Origin: Parascedosporium putredinis
Taxonomy: Eukaryota > Ascomycota > Sordariomycetes > Microascales > Microascaceae
NCBI GenBank assembly: GCA_949357655.1
Contig: CASHTG010000017.1
Location: 1,798,001 to 1,862,000 of the forward strand
DNA: 64,000 nt
Direction of reading: 5' to 3'
Position numbers and translations under genes: made by a program
Part shown: in pieces, positions 55,969 to 64,000 of the stretch
Numbering within the stretch: position 1 is the first letter of the stretch
How the letters are laid out: each line of letters opens with the position of its first letter
Notes under the pieces: model-generated
Told to the model about the DNA's origin: nothing
Databases searched by the model: none
The model's input: the letters and a program-made list of their open reading frames with translations, nothing else

Positions 55969-58900
55969 GTGAGAAGTAGAATTCTCGAAGGCGTCCTTGT
56001 GACGTTGCCGGGGTTAAGGTCCACTGAGATGATAGGCGTGGTGGCGATGGCTTGAGGATCCTGGACGTGCTGAAGTCAAGCCGATGTTAGTGGGAAAAGG
56101 ACAGGCAGCTGGTTAAAGATGGTTCAACGAAAAGCGAAGAGATCTCGAGGGTGAGATGTGACAGGAAACAGTACAGATGGCGAGGTGATGGTAGGATCAA
56201 GGTTGAGCGAGGTAAGGCCAGTACTTGGAGGGGGTCGAGAATATGAGGGCGGTCCATGTTGCGGTTCGTGAGAAGGGACTTGGCTCATCATGGAAGTGTG
56301 CCCACCCATGCACACATATAGACACACAGTGGCCGTGTGTGGGGTTTCCACAGGCTCGGTTACTTGTTCCCAGAGAGAAATGAAGTGGAAAGGGGCGTGT
56401 GGATTTGGAGCAGCGAGTGACAGCCGTTGTCAAGAAAGGATAGGAGTGGGAATCCTGAGGCAAAGGGCGCGGGGAGGTGAAGGGGTGAGAGCAACAAAGG
56501 GGGTGGGGTGTAAAGACGCCCATCTATGCGTGGAGAAGAGAGGAGGCTCAGGCGTCCATGCACTTGCGAGCGAAGAAGTGATCCGAAGGTATGGGTGCAG
56601 GGATGTCTACTACAAGCAGTAGACAGTGAAGAGGGCATGGATGAAGTCCAGGAGCGAGGCATTGTTCAGGAATAAAGAAGAAGCGGGAGATGGACAAGGC
56701 ATGGGAAAGAAATGAGCTGGGTAATGGGACTCACTTGGATGGAAACTGATGTTAGAGATGCGAGCGAGGAGGAAACTCCATCATCGTTGCGCGTAGTCAG
56801 TGTACGGTAAGGATGGGAGTAGCTAAAGGAGTGCAAAACTTGAGTAAGTATGCCGTCAAATGGTGAGGCGGTGTAAAGCTTCCTTGATGGAATACCCTAG
56901 GGGCGTGGGAGATGCAGACAATTCGGCCAAATGGAACGAAGGAGACGCGAGGACAAGAGAATTGAAAAGCGAAGGTTCAAGGGCGGAGGATATTGGTTAA
57001 GCATAAGGCGGGTGGCGCTTACAAGTGAGCCGATGCCAGTCGAGGACGCTTTGCCGGGGAGAGCGGGACGAACGCACGAGACCCAAAGTCACTACCGGTT
57101 CGTGCGATGGCCGAGCTGACTAGGCCAGGCGGCAGGGTTGGCCCGGGGAAAGCGGACGGAGCCCAGGAAAAGTCTTGGGCACGAAGGGGGACAGAAAAGA
57201 AAGGGGGGACCGAGGGAAGACAGGAAGAGCACTGGCTAGCAAAAGGGTTTGCTTAGCTGCAGGCTCGGATGAGAGAGGGGATTATGACACGCAAAAAGAA
57301 CTGAGCTTTCGCACGCTGTGGTCTCCCAAAGCGGCTTCGGTAAATGGGCGAGAAGGGCTTGCAGGATATAAGAGCCCCCAGCTGGGGTGAGAGATGATGG
57401 GGGAGGGGGTAGATGAACAAATATCAGGGTTCCATATAGTGACGTGCGAACTGGTTTAAAGAAATGAATCGATTGATCACTCACCGATGACAGGCCCGCC
57501 GAGGCTGCAAGTGTGGTGGAGTCCTCACAAGGAAAGCGCAAGGTGTGGCACAAGTTCACCTCCAGCTCAGAGCGAAATTGTAGGACGATGGTATGGACGT
57601 GGTGAGATGGGCGTAGATGGGCGCAGGTGGGCTGCTGAAGCTCAAGCAAGATAAGAGAGGGGGAAGGGATAAAAAGAGAGGCACGCAAACTAAAAGGCAC
57701 GAGCGGCAGGTCTGGGTCCTGCTTGAGAGGAAGAGGCTCAAGGGAAGAGCACAAGCTTCGGTGTAGGGCGGGAGTAAATGAAATCTGACTCTTCACTTCC
57801 GGGCGCATTGGCGGGGTGAAGTTGGGTATAACTCGAGATTGGGTGACGGCACAAGCTCGAGAATTCGCGGGTGATGGAGACGAGTAAGTTTTTTCTTTTT
57901 CTTTTTCCCCCTTCTCCATTCGCTAACAGTTTCCAATGTACGGCACCACAAGCTGCACGTTCTGTTGTTGTTTTTAGTGCGTCGGTACAACACCTCAGGC
58001 TGCACTACCTGACTCAAAACAGCTTCCAGTGCAGGAGCAGGACCGAAACCATCAAATTGATCACTCTCGATGTGCACATAGACTGAACATGTCATTGATA
58101 GACCTAAGCCGATATCAAGATCTAGATAGACGGGTCAGGGCCTGCCCACTGTAATAATAAACCCCAAATTACCTCTATACGATGTCTAGAATGAAACAAT
58201 CACGGGAAATGTTGTTTGTTTGGTTGATCAATTGAACCAACCGATTCCCTTCACCAAAGAACAGCCTTGAGGCCTCATCCTTCTCAAAGACAAGCAACTT
58301 CAGCAGAAGCTCCACCATTTGACCCTAGCGGCCTCTCAGTCGGCGCTAACACCTCAAGCTACAAGTACGAAATCGGTCTCAATTTCATCCAGATCCATTT
58401 GATCCGATATCAATCCGTCCATCGATGGAGTCATGGATTATTTTGGACCAAATCCCTTCACTCCACTGTGTATACCCTAGCATCGCATGTGGAGTTGGCT
58501 GACAGGCTCCCTCGAAACGGGCGAGTATATTGTGTGCGTGAAGCTCGCTCGGCTTGAGCGTAGGAGAGCTACGTCTCGGCAATAGATCTAGCAACTGATC
58601 GGGCAGGGTCACAGAACATGAACCACCACGTGCTCGTAAAATGCGAATGCCCTTTTTTCTTTTTTTTTCTCTTCCTTGTCCGTTTCTCGCCCTCTTTGGT
58701 CCTTCTCTTTCTCATTCTTTGGCTATGGCGGGGTTCCTTGTATTACCAACTTTGGCCAAGCGCGATCAAGTTGAGTGAACAATCAATTACCAAGAGTACA
58801 AGTACCTAGGTTCTCTTGCGCAGAACACGGAATTGTGCGAGGAAAGCGCCTTTGGTGTAGCACAGCCCCCGGCGCAGTTGCAACCCTGACGCCCATCGAC

Positions 58901-61652
58901 CTCAAACGTTGAACTCTAAAGCTACAATATTCCGAGTATTTTCAGACGGTGGATCCGGAGACGCCATTTCTGCTCGGCATCAACTGTACGTACCCTGAAC
59001 AGACTCCTCAAGAGAGTGGATTGGACTACGGGCGAATCAAGACTAGCCAGCTCGTTTACGTTAGTGAACCAGTCGACAACTTGAATTAGAGCTGTGCGCC
59101 CCTTAGCCCAAAGAGATTCTAGAAGCCCTCGAATAAGCAAAGTCTGGGCCGTGGATCTATCAAGCTACGGTCCAACTATATCTATTGGATTCACCACCTA
59201 CTTCGTACAAGTAATGACACCTTGAGAGATCGGGGGCAGCCCAGAAATACCAGGGCAGCACAGGGAAAGTGGTAAGCCTAGAGGAGGAGAAATCGAAACC
59301 CACCTTCTTCACCCTTTGTCCTTCGCCCTTTTCTCGACGTCAACCTTTTCTCCAGCTTGCCGCGCAAGGGTATGCGCGACCTCGGAGAGACTAGTCCAAC
59401 AGAAACGGCACAAGATGCCGAAAAGTAGGAAGAAGACGATGGAGCACTTCTTCCTCCTCCTGCACTCCCAAGATACACGCCCTAATTTGAGGCTAGAGAT
59501 ACCTAGGAAAAGCCTTCAGGGAGAGGTGATGAAGATCGCAGATCAGCGGACTAGGTGGGATCGAAAGGGTCCATGGCATCCCCATCTCCTAAGTAAATGA
59601 TCTAACTCGACCCACCAATGTAGGCGTAGTGTGGGCGATTCTCGATACTTGTCTTCGGCTCCCCTTTCCCTGGCCTCGTGTCCCGTCTCCACTCAATAGG
59701 CACGGTGGTTACGATTGTTGATCTTGGGCTATGTGTCGTGTGCCTCTTTCTTAGATGCCGGTGCATCATATTCACCTAGACCTTCTAGAAAGCTTGAATC
59801 TCATTCTCTGTTTCCGTCTTTTCTTTTCTTTTGTTCCTTTTCTGCTGGGGTCAACACCCTCCTGTTGAGTTACGTCACTGGCTTGGGTGTGTGCCTCGAG
59901 CACCAGATATTCATGGGTCAAACCGATGTGTGATTCGGCAAGTTTTGGCGACCCCGTCCCGGCTGGGCTTGATCTAATTATACATGGATTTTTTGCAGGA
60001 CAAGACGACTCCGAAATACACCCCACTCCACTCAGCCAGCTCAGTTTCCCAGAAATCGCACGAAACCTCGCGAACAACGCGAACAACAATGGGCATGGAG
60101 TAATAATTGTGCTGGGCGATATCCTAAATACGTCTTCTCCCCAGAGCTTTGCTAAAACCGATAATATTTAGTGGCTGGTTGGTACCACGTCGTCTTGTGG
60201 GGGATCCAGGCTCTGCGGCATATCGATTAGATGGATCTCTATAATACAGGGGGTGACTTCTTTGCTTCCGACCAACTTGAGGGAACGAACACTGCACGAG
60301 CTCTTGGCCAACCAAGTGTAGCAATTGGCTGGGCCATCAAGCAATAACGTTGGCAATTTTCCAGCACTGGTGTTGGCATCGTCAACCTGCAGCTTGCAGA
60401 GCAGAGATATGCCACACCCTTCCCGCGATGCCTAACCCGGTCTAGCTTGGTCCCCCATTTTCACCATCTCTCTCCGCCCTTGCCCCATCGCCCGTCCCTC
60501 GGTCCACACAAGACGTTCCAAGCTTTAGTGGCCCTAGTCTCCTACGTCGAGCATTCTTGCCTCCTACTCAAAGAGACCATAGAGCTGCAGTTGCCCTTCC
60601 CACGCTTTCCGTCCAATGGCATGCTCGAATTCGACCTCGTGGCCCATCGACACGCTACGGGCGAGGCTGAGATATCATGTAGAGCTACACTTCCTGCTTT
60701 CATCGCGCATGGTGCTTGACTCTGTCGGTTCCCCACGACTCGAGGTGGGGAAAGAGAGCCAAGTTGGCCCAAACCCCCGCCGTGCGGTTTGTCGGGCTCG
60801 CATGATAGAATCCGGGAGCACATGTCTTCGCGTGCCTTTCCTACTCGAGCGGTTCGTCGATCCCTAGCTGATGAATACCACAATGTTGTTTATTGATTCT
60901 CCCTCGTGGTGGAGCACTGACCTGCGAGTTTTCAATGGCTGATGACAATTGCGCCGCGCGAAGTTGCATGGGACAATGGCGGGGTCCATGATGCGGGGTC
61001 CTCCCTTCCTAAGTTCTTTCACCCTTCAATCCCACCAGTTTCAAGCTGGGTCAAGGCGAGGTTGGTAGAAAGAACGGGTGTACTCCGTACAAGAGAGAAT
61101 ATGTTGATGATGCCTCTTTAAGAACTTCCCTGCTCTCATCGAATCCGGACATGGTTTCCGTTGAGACGGTAATAATTGATACTTGTAGAACTATCCGTGG
61201 ACCACACGATGCCTGCTTCTTGCTCTTCTCTTCACCTCGACTATTTTCTTGCCGGATAATACAGAAGGACCGTCTGCCCTCTCTAGCGCCGTGATCGTTC
61301 CAACAGCGAAGCGGGGCTCTATAATGTCTCACGGCCCTGAAAAGTGGAAAGCGCCCGCTCCTGTGCTTACCGCACCTATGGATAGGGCATCCAACGACAC
61401 GCGCGCGATCGCACGAGGGGAAAGGGGGATACGCCTTGTTTGAAAAAACACTAGTACGGTAGCCAGTAGATTATTTTTTATTTCTTTTTTCCTCTCGGGT
61501 GTGTGACCTCGGGAATCTAGTCCGCTTGCAGCAAGCTTAAGGTTCTCTTGGCGTAGAATATGGCGTAAACGACGAGGGGACGCCCAAGGCCTGCGCTGCT
61601 CTAATATACACCCCTCACGAGAACGTTCGGGGGACAACGGGTATGAGAGATT

Positions 61653-61673
61653 AGGAGAGAGAGAGAGAGAGAG
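61653..61673. repeat. AG dinucleotide microsatellite
   Basis: About 10 AG units in the non-coding stretch between PHO81 and the CUE gene. Confidence 0.85.
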
Positions 61674-62649
61674 GCCGAGATGGGCAACACTGTGAACACA
61701 AGGAGAGAGAAGAACAGCATGGAAGCAGAGCCCGAGACACCCCGTCGAGCTGGTCCACGCCCCTCGCGAGACTCGTGATTCCGCACCCATCTGAAAGCAT
61801 CCCTTGCCTATTTCTTATTTGATAAAAGTAGACGGATACGCCACGCCAGCTTCGTGACTTCCCGGGCTCTGTTACGTCCCCTTGTTTAACCACGTGCTCA
61901 CTTGCCTCGCTACGGCCTCTCTTCCCCTTGATTTGGATAAGCCGCCTTGCCCCTTTCTTGTTCTCTCCTTGATTCTTCCTCCCCGCCTCCGTTCCTCCTC
62001 ATCTCCTCCCCCTCCTCTTCGCCCTTCGTGATCTATCTCCCTTTTGGACCGCTTCGCTGGTCTGTTGGCGTGACCTAACCCACCCACCCTCTGCTTTCAC
62101 CTTGACTCTTCCCGCGTTCCTCCGAAGACGTGTTCCTTCGTACGCCAGAATGGGGTCCTATATTCCGGCAGTAAGGGGGAAGGAGGGGAAGAAGGTGGTT
62201 TAATCACGAGGGTGTGCTTTGATCAATAATCATGCTCGGAGACAGGCGCCGCTCCGCGGGGCTGGGAAGTGAGAACGGTGTGGGAGGTGAGTGAGAGGTG
62301 AAGTGGGCTAGCGGTAGCTTCCACTTCGTCATATTCTCTCGTGATACTCAACGCTAGCTGAATCATTTTGGCAGCTCTGATTTCTTGTCTTTTGTGAAAA
62401 ATCATGATTATCCTACTGCTAGGCTCAAGCGCGCCTCACCGTACCATCTTACCCCAAAACCACCCGGTTCGGACATTCACCCAGTGGGCAACAATCTTTA
62501 GCCACCACATTCACATCCATGCTGCATACATGACCAACCTCTCCTCTCGCATTGGCACTATCCTCCCGTTTTGACGTGAAATCCCTCAAGTCCCCATTCT
62601 CCCCCTCCCTTTCGTTGCCTCCGGAGTTCCGCATAAACTACAATACCGC

Positions 62650-64000
62650 TCAGCTCTTGGAACCGGCATCCGTGTTCGACTTATCATCCACGAGGCTGTC
62701 GGCCATTGCTTCAGCCGCCGCCTTGCGCAACCTCTCCGCATCATCAGCCCCGGCGCCCTTCGAGCCCGATCCGTTACCGGCCCCTGCGCCGGCGGTCGTC
62801 GTCGCTGCCTTGTCCTTGAGGTCTTTTTCGTCCTCGCTATCTCCGAGACTGAACGGGTCGTTGTCCGTGATCGGGCTCGGCTCAACGGCCGATAGTGGCT
62901 GCCACTTGCTCTGCTTGTTGCCGGGAGGTGTGGCCGTGTCTCGGGCGCCGAGCTTCGGCGATGAGTTATACGCGTCGATCTCCTCAGTCTCCTCCCTGAA
63001 GGCTACCCTACGGCCGTCGTTTGGCCTGGGTGACTTGGACGGTGGGGAGGCTTGAACAAATTGGGGTTTGCAAGAGGTCTAGGGTCCCGGATGGGAGCTA
63101 TTCGAACGAGTTAGGAATACTTGCCGCCATCTCAACTGGACCGCACTCTCCAAACCAAAGATAGAGGGGTCATGGGGCAAAGGACAAGGCGTGTCTATAC
63201 GTACTTCCATCAGCCGCGAGCTTCATGCCCGCGAAATCATCGGTAATGAGCTGTGGATCGGCATCGTAGCGATCGTAATCCCCACTCCTCCGGCTGGACT
63301 CGCCGGGTCTCCTACCATAGGCGAGGTGCTGCTGCTGCTGCTGCTGCTGCTGCTTCTGCCGCTCTGCTTCCTCCTCCTCAAACGCATCATCAATCTTCTT
63401 CTTAAAGTTCGTGATCCATGAGTTGACCTTAGTCTGCGTCTCGAAGAAACCCTTTTTAGGTTCTCGCGTATAACGGGTAGGTCATCGTCTAGGAAGCTGT
63501 GTTCCCTATCATAGAGTTCGTTGGGCTTTAGGCCCGTTTCATGCTGCGCCTGCCTATTGTGTCTCGGGTCGCGAGGTTGCCTCGTATGTTGGTGTCGGTC
63601 TTCGTATGCCCCTTGCCTTTCGTAGTGTTCCGCTAGCTGTCGCGCGTACTGTTCATCCGCCTCGAGCTGGGACAAACCGCTGCCGACCCCAGCGACGGGC
63701 CTAGGGGCTGCGGGGGCGGCGCAACCTCCTCTTCATCGTCCTTAGCTGCGTCTGGGTCCGTCATCTCTGTGGCACCTTGTTGTTAGTTTTTGTTTTGCAG
63801 TTCCCCCCGTTCCCTTCCAAGCCCTGTTCTCGTTTTGGGACATCTCGCCTGGGCGCGGGAGGAGGACCAGGGCTTTTGCATTCTGCCCAAAACTAACCTA
63901 GGAGAGCATGGAAAGCAGGCTCGACCTGTCCTCGACTAGCCCTCAGAACCGCCTTAATCACGCCATCTTCCACCGTGGGGAAAGCTTCCTTGAGGGTGAG
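62650..64000 (-). CDS. CUE5: CUE-domain ubiquitin-binding protein, CUE5-like (partial, 5' end beyond window)
   Basis: Ubiquitin-binding CUE protein; yeast Cue5 is a ubiquitin-Atg8 adaptor that feeds ubiquitinated aggregates to autophagy. The right-edge exon (64000-63898) holds the CUE fold with LKEAFPTVEDGVIKAVLRAS and the di-Leu end FHALL. Exon 63766-63205 continues EMTDPDAAKDDEEEVAPP, the charged LEADEQYARQLAEHYE helix, LPVIRENLKKGFFETQTKV, a coiled segment with a poly-Gln run, and ITDDFAGMKLAADG. The last exon (63050-62650) contains RVAFREETEEIDAYNS, KWQPLSAVEPSPITDNDPFSLGD-like sequence and an Ala-rich helix ending GSKS. Two one-base losses (plus-strand G run 63712-63716 and T run 63453-63457) break the middle exon; with both restored the splice phases fit. 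The N-terminus before the CUE domain is outside the window. Confidence 0.88.
63327..63353 (-). repeat. CAG/CTG trinucleotide run coding poly-Gln
   Basis: About nine CTG units on the plus strand, read as CAG on the coding strand, encode a poly-Gln run directly after a Glu-rich segment in the CUE5-like protein. An AGA-coded Lys interruption (QKQ) precedes it. Confidence 0.85.

Larger units (their letters stand above)
55574..62649. other. intergenic, about 7.1 kb, upstream of PHO81
   Basis: The largest stretch without a recognisable gene. On the PHO81 side it is purine-rich on the plus strand and probably contains the PHO81 promoter and a long 5' UTR. CACGTG sites, the Pho4/NUC-1 core, occur at 55963-55968, 58627-58632 and 61891-61896. 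An AG microsatellite lies at 61653-61673. Open frames at 57236-57919 (minus) and 59887-60171 (plus) show no family features. The 62,000-62,649 part is the 3' flank of the CUE gene. No tRNA or transposon seen. Confidence 0.5.

Noticed and set aside
59887..60171. 94-codon plus-strand frame with Asn-rich segment
   Set aside because: No recognisable domain and overlapped by an equally long antisense frame; cannot be supported as a gene.
1..64000. Explanation of broken genes by RIP or ordinary pseudogene decay
   Set aside because: RIP makes C-to-T changes and decay gives mixed mutations; here the changes are almost only single-base losses in runs, and coding sequence between them is intact.

Overview
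The window is nuclear DNA of a filamentous ascomycete, most likely a Sordariomycete-type Pezizomycotina. The evidence is: single genes on both strands with long spacers; short introns with GTRAGT donors, CTAAC/CTGAC branch sites and YAG acceptors; CT-rich leaders before start codons; and gene products typical of fungi (PHO81/NUC-2, RRN6, PNS1, PMT2, EMC7, COA1, MZT1). I see no bacterial operon, CRISPR array, phage, transposon or tRNA gene.

Layout: 0-7 kb holds an AT-hook nuclear protein and threonine synthase (THR4). 7-20 kb holds a small MARVEL-like membrane protein, O-acetylhomoserine sulfhydrylase (MET17/cysD) and the ER insertase subunit EMC7. 20-34 kb holds a WW-domain protein, the CTL/SLC44-type transporter PNS1, a Rab4/Ypt4-type GTPase and the O-mannosyltransferase PMT2. 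37-46 kb holds a CHY/RING zinc-finger protein, the gamma-tubulin adaptor MZT1, kinetochore SPC25 and Pol I core factor RRN6. 46-51 kb is gene-dense: a PITH protein, mitochondrial ribosomal protein L3 (MRPL9), COA1 and a small unnamed membrane protein. 51.7-55.6 kb is the SPX-ankyrin-GDPD phosphate regulator PHO81/NUC-2. About 7 kb without a recognisable gene follows, and a CUE-domain ubiquitin adaptor (CUE5-like) runs off the right edge.

The genes are mostly independent housekeeping functions. THR4 and MET17 both consume homoserine esters and so draw on one precursor. EMC7 and PMT2 act in the ER membrane. MZT1 and SPC25 lie side by side and both act in mitosis. MRPL9 and COA1 are convergent neighbours and both serve mitochondria.

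The most important feature for a user is technical. Almost every long conserved coding region is broken by one-base deletions, usually in short runs of C, G, A or T. Adding one base at about 35 sites (two at a few) restores gene models whose exon lengths and splice phases then agree exactly. This looks like systematic homopolymer undercalling in the assembly, not pseudogenes. Coordinates below span start to stop codon on the sequence as given; protein lengths are after allowing for the missing bases. No clearly new biological system was found. The best biological oddities are a PHO81 start codon split by an intron, an Ala/Pro/Glu repeat tail on MET17, a low-complexity insert in the Rab, and a stop-free in-frame intron.
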